From the NCBI GenBank assembly GCA_015680685.1, contig MNCI01014214.1:35457-99456 (forward strand): DNA of 64,000 bases, written 5' to 3'. The position numbers were made by a program, and so were the translations under genes. Shown here piece by piece: positions 33,650-45,997 of the stretch (positions within the stretch are counted from its first letter, which is position 1; each line of letters starts with the position of its first letter). The notes under the pieces were generated by a model. The model was not told the origin of the DNA, made no database searches, and worked only from the letters and a program-made list of their open reading frames with translations. Source of the DNA: Gnetum montanum (taxonomy: Eukaryota; Streptophyta; Gnetopsida; Gnetales; Gnetaceae).

Positions 33650-36600
33650 CCTACAGGCATTATAATCTCCTGCTTTGGGGACCCACTAACCACTATGTGT
33701 TAAGTGCACAGCTCAAAGGCCTAGCTCCCACCAATTTTCTTAATGAACAACTCAAGGTGCCAAGCTTTAACAAACTCTCTTTTGAGCTGCTGTATATATA
33801 TGCATCTCACTCATGCTTGTAGTGAAACTTGTGGTATTTTTGCATGTGCCCTCACTTGCACACCTTATTGATAAAGCTCTTCCACTCTTGGCTCTTCTGG
33901 GTGAGTAGATCCATTTGAAACCTCTACTTAATAATCTCCTAGGTGGCCTAATTTTTCCCCAAATCACTGACTAGTACCTGGCATAATTAATCTTTGTAGT
34001 TCACCAGGTACTATCCCCCAATGCTCGAGCCGATAAGAAATCATAACAAGATTGAAGTTTCTCATTCTTTGCACTTAATCTTACCATGGTCTCCTCAAGT
34101 TTGTGCATGTGTTTTCATAGGTGCTCATTTGAGTACCTATAGGTCTCCTTCGCATTGGAAAGAGCACACTTGCTAACTACCTCATACACCATGAGGTGCC
34201 TGCTCCACCTCAAGGGGGTACTTAGGGATGACATCCACCTTGGCCACCCCATTCAGATCCCAATAGAGATTAGAACTTGTTGGCATACAATAAGCAAATT
34301 AACATTAGCCACAAACTAAGCATAAAATTGGTAAAGTAATTCAAGAAAAATAACATACATACCAAGCTCAAGATTTTCCTACTGTATGTAGTTCACCATG
34401 TCCTCAAGTATGCCTTCTATGAAGGCAAATTTATCTAGTGTATCTACCCATGGCTTTATGCAATGGCTAGGCACTAGTGATGGATATTTAATAGGTAAAT
34501 CTAAGGCTATAACCCAACACAACACAACACTTAACAATTAAAAAACCGAATATGGAAGAGAAAATGAAAAAAGAAAATGGCAACTTAAAGCACTTACCTA
34601 GCAAGCCCTCAAGTGTCAGATCGGAAGGGTCTCCTAGCTGCACATTATTAAAGAGGTTGGAAAAATCACCCTCAAGGTGGAATAGCTCCTCTGCATCAAA
34701 CTATTAGAAGGTCCTTGTGGGCTTGGGTAGCTCCCCTCTACGTGCTTCCTCCTCTTCAACTTGAGGAGGAACCATTTCCACTATTGTCATTGCCGCTACT
34801 TCTTCAGTAGCCCTCTTATCTAACCCACAAACATAGCATAATAGCATTAGCATGACATAGCAAGAAAACATAAAAATTATAAATATGAAAAAATATTACA
34901 CAAGTGCATCTAAGGCATGTCCACTAACTCACAACCATTGAATGAAAGGTGGGTATCTTGAGGGAGACCTTCTTGATGCCCGCCTATCCAACCATAGGGA
35001 TAGCCTCTTATGTTGGGTGTGACCTCTTGATTTTCATCTTGGAAGATCTCACCATCTCTATGATATACCAGTTGGCCTTTCTCATGTCCCCAATGAGCAT
35101 TGGGAGGCACTCACCTATGTTATCATGAGAATAGTATGATCGTGACCTCCCCAGATAAGCTTTTGTCATAAGTAAGTATGACTCATCAATCCCCTCTAGG
35201 GGGGTCTTCTGTGTGAGTGGTCATGAACAAGTGCTTAACCCAAGGCTTGAATAGCTACTCGCAATCTTGCATAACCCAATTCCTATTATCCTGGATCACC
35301 AGGAACTTCACAAACCTTCACAAATACATTGTGAAGAACATGAAGTGAATGTGAGACCTCACTTAAAAGTTATAGCAAAGCTTGGTGATCTCTTCTTGTA
35401 GTTCAACATGCCCAGTTAAATCTAGTGTCCTCCTCTCGAACCATCCTCATCACCCATGCTTTCTCTACCCCAAGGAAAAATCCTTGAAAGAGCAACTTCA
35501 GAAAAGCATGAGCATGAAAAATAGGGTAAAGTTCCTAGACCTTAAGCACACACACATCTCCAACCACAATGCCCTTGTGAGATCGAGTGGTTCCCAACCA
35601 CTCCTCAATCTCTCCTTTGTATTCTACCTCTTTGTTGGCCTTGTCAATGACTAATGGGCCTTTAGAAGGAAGGCCAAAGAAGTTTGCAAAGAAAGCATTG
35701 CTAAGGTCTAGGACCACCCTCACTTTGTGCACATGGGTGAAAAAGTGGTAGGTGTCACTACTAAAGGAGTCAATAATGGTGATCATCTCAATCATTAGAG
35801 TGCTTGGGCTAAGGGCTAAGAAGAGGTCCATCAACCTATCATGTGTCAACCAACTAGTCAACATATCTAATGCCTTATGGCACAACCAATACTATGCCCC
35901 CTCCACATCACCGTATTTCATTATGAGGGTGGCCTTGTTGTGGCCTATGGTGACCACCGTCAGCTCTCCTGGAGTAACTGCAATTGTAACATAGGAAAAT
36001 ATGATGTTAGCATTATGTAAGAGTGAATCAATGAGTGTATGTGTGTACGCAGTAAAAGCTAAGCCAAGTAACAAATGCTTATGTGAAACAAACTATGTGC
36101 TCAATGGAGGTGGGGGTGCAACTAGCTCCCCAAAGTTGGGCTTGCCACTAACCCATCCCTCATCAAGCCAACCATAGGTCATGCACTACTTGAATGCCTT
36201 CAAGTAACAAGTATGATAGCTCTTTATGTTCTCTCCCACTTGCTCAATCACGGCCTCCCCAAGGTTCAAACTAGAGAAGAACACCTCTAGGGCGGTGCAA
36301 GTCAAAGCAAGAGCCCTAGTTCATCATGGATCCCCTCATCATCAACCTTAAACCTAGCATTGAACATGAGCAACTAGCAGTTAGCAAATCTAGAATCGCC
36401 AATAGCAATAGAGCATAATGCAAAAACATGAGCATTTATCCTCCGATGCAGTATATAGTTTCAAGTGGGTTCTAGAACATGGTATGCATGTGCATAGCCA
36501 CAAAGAGGGTGTTTCCCTTGTTGTAACAAGAGAACTTTGGCATTTCCCACATCCTAGCTAGGGGACAAGTGCCCTTGGGGCCTCACCTCGAATCACCTGC

Positions 36601-37090
36601 TCATCCATCATTAATTGTGGGCTCATCAAACATGAACCTTAGTATGTCCCGATTGGCCCTTGGGATCAATGTCTCGGTGATGGCAACCGTAGCCTCTACT
36701 GCTAAGTGTGACCACATGATCATACCGAATAGTTGTAGTAACAAGGCTAGGAACTCGAAGGCCCCTAGTTGAAACCATACCACCTGATGGTCCAACTTCA
36801 TGTCCAAGGTAGGCATGTTGGGCATAGGCTTACTCATGCAGCAAAGGATGTTGGCAAGCACCATGATGACCAAAATTTCTTTTAAAAACACCCTGTGACC
36901 ACACAAATAGCAAGCATAGTGTTAATACATATTAGATGCATTTTTGCAAAAAACATATTAACTTAAATTTAGCAACACTTAAAAAAAATTACCACAACCT
37001 AGCATAACATAGAAAAAATATATCCTAGGATCCCATGGGCCCTGCAGGTATAGGATGTCAATGTACACATTTGACGTGCCTAGCACTCAC
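33650..37090 (-). pseudogene. Second copy of the antisense gene, in element C
   Basis: Minus-strand blocks match the copy in A: DILRFMFDEP (about 36650), GWLDEGWVSGKPNFGEL (about 36150), a 98-residue stretch with FFANFFGLPSKGPLVI and IEEWLGTTRSHKGIVVG (about 35720-35545), and the coiled-coil-like block (about 34200-33780). An intron ends with TGCTAACATC, then ATTGCAG|TTACTCC near 35978. The acceptor GTCACAG|GGTG at about 36895 matches that of A. The donor sites matching 6803 and 6190 of A are mutated. The 3' exons are lost. Agreement of blocks and splice sites in two diverged copies supports a real gene; its function is unknown to me. Confidence 0.62.
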
Positions 37091-38915
37091 TAGGGTATAG
37101 CATGTTTAGCATAGCATTAGTATTTCGTTTCACATGTTTGCATGTTTTACATAGTTGAATCTCACATATTTAGCATCATAGCAACTTTAGCATCATTGGT
37201 ATTTTTACATTTAGCAATTTTTTTTCAAATTTTCTAACTTCAAGCAATGTAGTTTGGAGTAATCCAAAATTTTCTAACTTTGGGCTATGCTCTTAGTAAG
37301 TGTAGCCCCAAAATTTTACAAAATTTTTAAAAGAATTTCTATTAGCTATGCTCCCCAGGAGCGTAGCCTTGAAAAAAAATCTTAAACACAATTTTGATTA
37401 CTAAATACACTCCTAAGGAGCATAGCCCCAAAAAATGATAAATGTTTTGCAAGAAAAAAACTCCAACTATTGGCTACACTCTGAGGGAGCATAGCCCAAA
37501 AAAATTATTATTTTCTCAAGGCAAAAAATTACTACTAGCTATGCTCCTTGAGAGTGTAGCACCTCACATCCCTGTGTCTCCTGCCACTATGGCTGCTACC
37601 ATGGTGGCCACCCTACCAAGGCTTATGGCACTATCCTACCCCACACTTAATTATAATTCCTATCATGTGTCATGCCTTATGGGCAATGGCAACCCCACCT
37701 TGATGGCTATGACCTTTTTGGCCATAGCTGCTAAACCTGTATCCCTACCTCTCTCCATTCGCTACACCAAAAGAAAACAAAAAATAAAAAGTTTTTACAT
37801 AAGCTTCATCAAGCCCTCACTCCTACAAGTGAGAACTACCACCAAACCTCAAATCCCTACCCTACGCTGTAGAAAATTAAAATAGAAATAATAATTTTTT
37901 ATAGCAAGCCCTCATGCACCCTAGCCAAAAAATCATGATCATTAAACCATCCAATGGCCTAGTAGCCCTATGTCCATGACCTCTCTTTAGGCAATCGCAC
38001 TAGTTGCCATAGTAGCCACAACCTCTAAAATCCTCTCTTATGAAAGCTCATTCTATGACTGCACAACCCTTCCTAGGTGACCAGATCGATCATTGCAGCA
38101 ACTATGGCCACCACAACATAAGTCCTTTCCCTTAAGTCACAATAAAATTGTTTACCTCCATGTGCTTGTTGAGCCCCCTAGCCTACGCATGTCATCCAAA
38201 TAAAATAGTGAATTTCTCCAAGCCTGTAGCCTTCCTTTCTTCCTCCTACAGCTACGATTACAACCAAGCTTGTGCACTTTACCTTACCATGTCAAAACCC
38301 TAAAAGATGCCAAAAGGAAAAACAAAAAGATAAAACACTTGCCCACTGCACTCCCTCATTGCCATGGCTACAATAGCCATGATAGTAGTGGCCTCTTCCA
38401 AGGTAGGGTGGCACTCCCAAGCCCTAAGCCCTAACGCCTAAGTGGAAATCCTAAGGCACAGAACACAATGACAAGGGGGTGAGTGTAGTAGCATACTTGG
38501 TAGTCAGTGATGCCCTCCTCTTCTCCACGCATGCCCATGGTAGGTGCTCCAAGACTCACTCTCCCTCCTCCATGTTGGTTAGGCTGGGATGCTAGCATCC
38601 ACATTGGTGCATCATCTTTGGTAAACTACGTTGTTGTTACAACTACGATATGCTCTGAAAGTTTGTTTTTACCTTTTAATAGTAACAAATTTACCAAGGG
38701 TAAAACACACTTATATACCTCTAGGGACCACTTAAATTTTCACCTACCTATTACTACATTGAATAGTGCTAAGCATAGCTAGGGATAAGTGTAATCACCA
38801 GAGTTGTAAAAATTTTGAATTTTCTAGTCACCCGATGACTGCCCCAACCAATTTTTCTTTTCTGATCCATCAAACCTCATTCCAATAATGCATCTTGCAT
38901 GTTCAACTATCCACT
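37091..38915 (+). other. Element C: upstream flank of the antisense gene
   Basis: No supported coding region. It holds the hairpin array at 37270-37570; then C-rich sequence with CCATGG words, like A at 7140-8080. Confidence 0.5.
37270..37570. repeat. Array of five short hairpins, about 62-bp period
   Basis: Five copies of an inverted repeat of the form GCTATGCTCC-n-GGAGCGTAGC occur near 37286, 37350, 37410, 37472 and 37539, separated by A/T-rich spacers. Related palindromes fill the U3 of the LTRs (17910, 28248, 51484). Confidence 0.75.
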
Positions 38916-38919
38916 ATGA

Positions 38920-38995
38920 TGTTAAACTAGTATTTTGTGATCTGCTAAGATCTTAAACTAGCAACCACATGGCCTACTAAGGCCCAAAGCTAAGC
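38920..38995 (+). repeat. Array 2 of element C
   Basis: Three 'TTAAACTAG' units upstream of RT, as in A at 8477-8565. Confidence 0.65.
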
Positions 38996-39149
38996 CATGC
39001 ATCCCCTACTTTTTAATCTCATTTACACACTTAGGAAAAATTTTATTGTATTGTTTTTCTTTAACTGTTCATATTGCTCTTACTAAGATAGGTGCGACTT
39101 GACTTTTTTTGGTTGTTTCTTGGAGGATTATTACAGGATTCACAACACA

Positions 39150-42100
39150 TCTACGTATGAGCATCTTCTTTTGTTGATGGTTTTCATTAGGCCACATGGT
39201 GATCTTACATGATGTTTTGATCCATAGTGCCTAGGCCTTGAGCCCGTAGCCTACGATGAATATATAACATCTATAGAGGCATCGCTAGATTAGCCAAACC
39301 ATATAATTAGGGCTCTAGATCTAGAAGTGGGAGATGTCATCAAGGATCCCCTTGTTGAAGTCCCCGTAGCAACATCTAGTGGCAAGGTGAGAACACTAAA
39401 ACTTAGTTCTTTGTTAGAGCCTGAACATGCCCAAAAAATTGCAAGAGTACTTAACAAAAATATCAAGGCATATGCTTGGTCTTATGATAGCATGCCAAGC
39501 CTTGATCCTCGCATAGTATAACATAACATAATCCTCGATCCTAGCATGAAACCAATCAAGTAGAAAGCCCGCAAGATTAGGCCTGAGGTGGCATTGGCAA
39601 TTCATGATAAAATCACCAAGCTCTACAAAGTTGGTTTCATCTAGGCCATTAACTACGCTAACTAGGTCTCTAACATTGTTGTTGCTCCTAAGAAAAATGA
39701 AAGTATACACATTTGCATAGACTTTTGGGACCTCAACAAGGCAACCATCAAAGATGATTTTCTATTGCTTGGTATTGACCAATTGGTTAATAATATGGCT
39801 GGTCATGCCTTGTTGTCCTTTATGGATGGGTTCTCAGGGTACAACCAGATTCAGATCAACCTAGAGCACTAGCTCAATACTACCTTCATGACCCCTTGGG
39901 GTACTTTTTGCTACACCATGATGCCTTCCAGACTCAAGAACGTAGGAGTAACCTATCAACAAGCCATGATATACATCTTTAGTGATTACCTATTAGGTCT
40001 ACTCAATGATTACATTGACAATATAGTAGTTAAATCCAAGGCATCACACAACCATGCAGATGACTTAAACCTTGTGCTCAAACACTACCTGAAGCATGAA
40101 CTTAGGCTAAATCCTAAGAAATGTGTCTTTGATGTTAAGATGGACCCCATGCTATGTTTTATAGTATTCAAAATAGGCATATGGGTAGACCTCAATAAGG
40201 TTAAGCCCATTATCAACTTAGCACCATTGGCCAACCTTAAGGAGCTACAAGGGTTACAAGGTAGATTGCAATTCATATGACAATTTATCGCACAGGTGAC
40301 AAACAAGTTGTAGCCAATGCAAAATTTTCTTAAAAATGGGATCCACTTTAAGTGGATGACTTAATTCTAAGAGGCAATTGACAACCTTAAATAAGAGCTA
40401 GCTCAACTTCCAATGATCTACCCTCTATAAGGAGATAAACCATTTTAAATCTACCTTGCTACCTCAAACATATCCATTGCCTCTTTACTTTGCCAAAAGT
40501 AGAATGATGGTATAGAGGTCCCCATGTACTACCTAAGCCATGCATTAGTAGCCTATGAAGCAAAGTACAATGATGTGAAAAAGACTTACCTTGCCTTAGT
40601 CTTTGCACTTAAGAAGTGGAGGCATTATCTTTTTTGCAGTCAAGTAAACATCATCTATAAGAGCAATGTACTCCGAGCCATTACAATAAATATCTATGAG
40701 AGTAGTCACATTGCATATTTCAACATAATAACTATAGAGTTTGACCTGCATTACATTGCACAAACATCAACAAAAGGTCAAGCAATAGCCACACAACTCA
40801 CGACCTCTCTAATTAATGACCAAGCAACGATAGATCTAGAATTTTTAGGCAAGCATGTCACTAGAATAAGATAATTTCCTGACAACTTTGAGGAACTTTT
40901 GCACTTCCATGGTACTTCAACCACCTAAGGAGGTAGTTTTGCTATCATAATCATGTTCCCCTCTGAGGAGATCTGATCCTTCATGTATCATTTTTCATTT
41001 CCATGTACTAACAATGTAGCGAAGTATGAAGGTCTTCTCTAGGGCATCTTAGTAGCTTGTGACCTAGGAATACAAAACCTAGTGGTCCAAGGTGATTTCC
41101 AACTGGTTGTCAACCAAGTCACAGAGGTTTACTCTTGCAAAGCACCTACTTAAGCAATTTGAGTTGGCCTTAATGTGAGTTGGCAAAGCACCTGCTTTAG
41201 CAATTTGTAACTGTTGATGTCTAACATATCCCCCACAATGAAAACTCCATCGCCAATGCATTAGCTACATTACCCTTAAGCATTGCACCTAAAATGTTTT
41301 TCTAATTGCCCACCATAGTGGTAGTTTGCACTATATCTATCACACAAGCTACCAACATTACATCCATTGCCACAGTAAGGATGACTCATGCAATAGAGTG
41401 GATCGACGACATCAAGCCATACCTTCTACAAGGTGAACCTCTATAGCATCTAACCACTATTTAAATAGATGTAGTGTGAAAGTGATCATGGTTCCACATC
41501 ATCATAGGTGATAGTACACTATGCCACTGATCCTACGATGGCATACCATTAACATGCGTTAGTGATAGCGAAGCGCATATGATCATGAAACAAGTCCATG
41601 AGGAGCTCTATGGAAGCCACATAGCACCCAAGGCAATGGTAGCAAAAATTAGATGCTTAGGCTATTATTGGCCTTACATGGAGCATGATTACATCTCCAA
41701 GGTCAAGATGTGCAATACATGTCAACGGCATGGTAACCTCATCCACATGCCACCTACTGAGCTACATATAACATAGATCACATGGTTGTTCCAATGTTGG
41801 GGGTTGGACATCATAGGACCTATAACACCTTTGTCCTCCACAAGGCATAGCTTCATCATAATCACCACCGAGTATTTTATGAAGTGGGTTGAGGCTATTC
41901 CCCTTAGGAGGACAACATGGCAACAGCTCTACAAATTCATACTTGACAACATAGTGTCTCATTTTGGTCTACACATGATCATAGTCACTGATAATGGGCC
42001 ATAGTTTAGTAGTGCTAACACTAAGGCCTTTTTTGAACACTTTGGAATTAAGCATTCCTTTCCATTTCCATACTACTTGCAAGTAAATGGCTAGGTGGAG

Positions 42101-42637
42101 GCTACAAACAAAGTTATCATCAATCTTCTAAAGAAAATACCTCAAAGCAGCAAACGGTGATGGTACAAGCAACTGATTTATGCACTTTGGGCCTACTGCA
42201 CAACACGAAGAACTGCAATAGGTAAGATGCCATACAGCTTATATGGGTTTAAATCCATCTTGCCTCTTGAATTGCACATCCCATCACCCTATGTAACCCT
42301 CTCAAGCTACAACGATGAGACTCAAAATGATGAGTTGAGGACCATCAACCTTAACTCAATATAGGAGGAGCACATGCAAACACTTGGTCAAATTGAGTGG
42401 TACCAACAAACGTAACAAAAAAATCACCATCATAATCAGCATTAATGCCCAATCAAGGAGGAGGACTTTGTCCTCAAGGCCATTTGCAAACCCATAGACA
42501 AATTCTTAGCCAACCAGGAAAGGCCTTTCTTGGTCATTAAGGCTTATGGCAATAGAGCATTTAGGCTTGTTGACCATAATGGCAATGAATTTGCCAATCT
42601 AGTGAACCACTCATACCTGAAGTTATACTATGCCTAG
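39150..42637 (+). pseudogene. Element C pol: RT, RNase H, second RNase H, integrase
   Basis: Linker with STYEHL and EVPVATSSGKVRTLKLSSL; RT about 39570-40280 (FMDGFSGYNQIQI, MTPWGTFCYTMMPSRLKN, YIDN at 40011-40022 in place of YxDD, LNPKKCVFD, LQGRLQFI). RT-linked RNase H about 40520-40840 (AKYNDVKKTYLALVFALKK). Second RNase H about 40880-41290. Integrase about 41575-42637: zinc part (HEELYGSH, CNTCQRHG), WGLDIIGP (41800), VTDNGP (41984) and VEATNK (about 42095), so the catalytic D, D, E are all kept; C-terminal part ends SYLKLYYA before a stop at 42635-42637. Several stops at Gln/Trp codons. Confidence 0.9.
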
Positions 42638-42669
42638 TACAAAATGTTACATTAATGACAAAGCAAGGT

Positions 42670-43015
42670 AAGCAATATACCACTATGACTATAAATTTGC
42701 ACAGATAGTCCAATATGACTATAAACTGGCATAGATAGTCTACTATAACTATAAACTAGCATAACATGTCTGCTAGGATGCTAAACTAGCATAAATCATC
42801 CTTGCATCATGACATTAAACTAGCACAACATCCACCATCTGCTACAACATCAAACTAGCACATAGTAGTTTGCTAGGACTATAAACTAAAATAGAATAGT
42901 CTGCTAGGACCTTAAACTAGACCCATAGTCTAGCAAGATCTTAAACTAGACCCATGGTCTACTAGGACCCTAAACTAGCATAGCATGCAGTCTACCAAGA
43001 TCTTAAATTGGGTTC
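42670..43015 (+). repeat. Array 3 of element C
   Basis: About ten 'ACTATAAACTGGCATAG'-type units, ending in 'GATCTTAAATTGG'; matches A at 15826-16160. Confidence 0.8.
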
Positions 43016-43249
43016 ACAGTTTAGCATGCACAATTCTACAAACAAGTGAGCGCAAATACTTCCAATCCTCCATCATCTACACACACCTCATGGGTAGGAT
43101 GGGGTGGGGCAATGCAATTCCAAAATGAAGTTCACATCGTCAAGAGGCCTCTAGGACATTTGCAATGTTACCACCCTTGGCATTTTGCTTATCCTCAAAA
43201 TATTTCCTCAAGCATTTTGCTAATATTCTAGAGCTCTCACCACCATTTA
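43016..43249 (+). other. Element C noncoding tail, truncated
   Basis: Matches A at about 16165-16400, then similarity ends near 43249, where element F sequence takes over. Confidence 0.6.
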
Positions 43250-43439
43250 AGATTTTGGTTTTAATCTTTTCTTGCTCATGGGGGCTTGTCCTCACATCCC
43301 ACCATGCTTCCTTCATTTGGTCATCTCCTTAGAATGCTTCCCTTAAATCCCCATGATGACTCAAGCTTGAAGCAATTAAAGAAAAAGAAAAAGGATTAGG
43401 CTTCCTTAATTTGACATCCTTTCTTCTTTTCTTTTTCCT

Positions 43440-44772
43440 CTACTTTACCTAATTCTTCTTGGTATTTGGAAGACTACCACTTAGCTTCCTTTCATCATCA
43501 CCATGTAGATTACCTTCATGGTACACTTCCATTTTATAGCAAAGACAATCAAATCCATTAACACACTTTAGAAATTTAGCATTGCTATAATCAATAGCAA
43601 GCATCTTCAAATTCTTGAAAATCATATCATTATCAATCACATCAATAATGACCTTCTCACAATGACTATTCCAATAGCCATCATCATCAAAAAATTTATC
43701 ATTATTAGTCTTTCTCTTACTAATAAGGATAGTAAAATTTACAATATTACTATGAATCTCATCACAATCACCACAATGATTGTGATACTCATCATTACCA
43801 TCAAAAAAATCACTACCAAGCTAAAGTGAAAACTAGCATCCATCACACTAGCTTCAACATGAGAAATATTACCACCATCAACAAGGTAAATCTCATCCTT
43901 ACTTACCTCTTCATGGCTTCTCCCATTCATCTTTGGTTCAACTTAATCTTCAACATGTGGCAGTCCAATCTCATCTAAGCTTGAAAGTTCAAGATTCCAA
44001 ATAGAAGTTCCCAGTTCCAATGGTTTCTCCTCTTTAAAGGAATCATCAATAAGCTCTTCATCCCAATTTGGAGGTACCAACTCAAAAGGTAAACTCTCCT
44101 CCATAGTTTTAACATCATATTCATTAAAAACATCATTAAAGCAATTATTCTTCCACATACCTTGGCTAGACGACTCACCTCTCTCTCATGAAATACTTTC
44201 AACTTGACTTAGAATCTCCTTTCCCTTGTCACACAATATAGAACAATTGCAAAAAAATGAGTATCACACCTTCTACTACTACCTTTGATCCTCCTTGAAG
44301 AAGTCCCTTGATCTTTGCCACTCCTTTGGCTTTGATCATTCACCTCCCATGACTTATAAGGTAGGAACTCTCATTAATTAGTAGCACACACCATCTTGAA
44401 CTTTGAAGATCTCTTGGTCTCCTTGTTGAAGCTCTTAGTTCCCTTCCTTGAAATCTTTAAGTATTAAGCACTCCCTTGCTCAATAAGAAATACTTGAAAC
44501 TCCTTTTCTCATTGATCTCTACTTTACTAGATCTTTCATCTTTCTTTCCTTCTTGATGGCTAGAAGATATTCTATCAATTCTCCTCAAAATATTTCCCAT
44601 GTTAGTCCTAAATTTCTCCATATCCCTTTTTGAAGTTTCTGCAAAGTCTAGGTGCTTCTGGATATTTACTTTGGGAAGAACTTCTTTCATTTTAGCCATA
44701 AAAACTTTAAAGGAGTACTTAAACTCTTGAACCTCTTGTCTAAGTTCTTGATTTCTCTTCTTCCTTGGAGCC
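43440..44772 (-). pseudogene. Element F gag-like coding remnant
   Basis: Starts at an ATG at 44772 (MAPRKKRNQELRQEVQEFK) about 125 bp after the PBS, as expected of gag. The first 100 residues are charged and probably form a coiled coil. After stops and frameshifts, further blocks occur: MEESLPFELVPPNWDEELID (about 44105) and KDEIYLVDGGNISHVEASVMD (split over 43910-43840). No zinc knuckle or protease motif was seen. Identity as gag rests on position; the family is not recognised. Confidence 0.5.
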
Positions 44773-44889
44773 ATACCTAAAGCAACAAGAATAATATCCA
44801 AAAGAAAATACACAAAAAATCCACAACAATGTTCCTGTCATTCAAAGAAAACACCAAGCTTCAACATAGAAGTGTGGAAACCTTAGAAC

Positions 44890-44908
44890 CTTAGCTCTTA
44901 TACCAATC
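44890..44908 (-). promoter_or_regulatory. Primer-binding site of element F
   Basis: Minus-strand TTGGTATAAGAGCTAAGG, four bases after the LTR end. It resembles TGGTATCAGAGC, the site for initiator tRNA-Met, with one change. Confidence 0.7.
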
Positions 44909-44911
44909 TAG

Positions 44912-45997
44912 TGTAAGGGCTTGCATCTCAATAGATCCCAATAGGATCCAATCCACAACTTCCAAGTAGATCTACCTTCGAAAATAAGAATAACATAATA
45001 AAATGGAGAAAATATCCCTTAAATCAAGATAAGTCTCAAAATACATATAAAATACATCAAAGATGAGGAGCCAAACTCAACTCACAACTCTCCAAAGGAT
45101 CTTAGAGGCCACACTTACCCCCTCTCAATCCTTAGTTACTCATAATGGAGCCCAAGCTCAAGACAAGACACTTATAAGATATTCTCCTAACCCCTCTCAA
45201 GTGCTCTCCCTTGCCTCTTATTAAACTTCCTTGCACAAGTTCTCCTCCCTTACACAAGCTCTTTTCCCTTAAGATATCTCTCTCCTACCTTCTATTAGGA
45301 TCTTTGGCCTTCAGTGTTTACACTTCAGCCCTTGGTACTTCAACACTGCATCCCTTTACCATTTGGTACTTTGGCCCTTGGCACTATGTCACTTGGTACT
45401 TCAACATTAACAATGGTGAATTACATCAATATTTATAAGCAACCAAAAGCTAAAAACCTTAAAAACCTTTCGTCCACTAAAGTTTAGGTTCTTTAGATGT
45501 TTCCCAAGTCTTCTCACTTTCTCCTTGGCTATTTCCATCTTTCTTTGGCTATTTCCATCTTGTTTTAGATGTTTCCCAAATTTGAATGGGTGTTTTTAGA
45601 AGTTTCCTCATCCATCTGGGTCATCTTTGGCTTTGCTGGGATGTCTACTATGAAAGGCTTATTGTAAAGAGAGATGTCTACTATTTTTGGTAGACATCTA
45701 CTTTGGTCTTGAGACATCTACACTTTATGTGAGATGTGTTAAGGGAGACATCTATCTTTTTGGGAAGTCGTCTATCCTATAGGTACCAAAAATAAAAGTG
45801 CTTGTTTTGATGCCAGGAGCCTTCAGATGGCTTCCAACAAGTCCCTAGAGATCCTGGAACCCTCTAAACTCATTAAAATGAGCTGAAAACATCCCAAAGC
45901 ATGCCAAAACATCTAATAATAATCATCAAAAAAATCAACCCAACAAAACACATAACACATAGGGTAGAACAAGGGGATCAAAAGAGGTATCCCTACA
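44912..45997 (-). repeat. Element F 5' LTR
   Basis: On the minus strand it begins TGTAGGGATACC and ends AAGCCCTTACA; 1086 bp with TG...CA ends forming a short inverted repeat. A minus-strand TATAAATA box lies at 45430-45437. The 45630-45770 part has repeated GATGTCTAC/GTAGACATC words, including a hairpin with 9-bp arms at 45672-45699. Confidence 0.8.

Larger units (their letters stand above)
28100..43249 (+). mobile_element. Element C: second Tat-lineage copy, truncated at both ends
   Basis: Same plan as A: 5' LTR remnant, PBS, leader, gag, protease, spacer with antisense gene, RT, dual RNase H, integrase, array 3. It begins with a 5'-truncated LTR directly after the LTR of A, and stops near 43249 in the noncoding tail, so 3' LTR and PPT are missing. 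RT is not interrupted by H and so gives the empty site. Frequent stops and frameshifts. Confidence 0.9.
43250..45997 (-). mobile_element. Element F: 5' fragment of another LTR retrotransposon
   Basis: Minus orientation: LTR 44912-45997, a PBS next to it, then a coding remnant to about 43440. No protease, RT, integrase or second LTR remains, so it is truncated at the junction with C. The LTR sequence is unrelated to those of the A family and of E. The right flank begins TCAAA; no target duplication could be matched. Confidence 0.75.
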
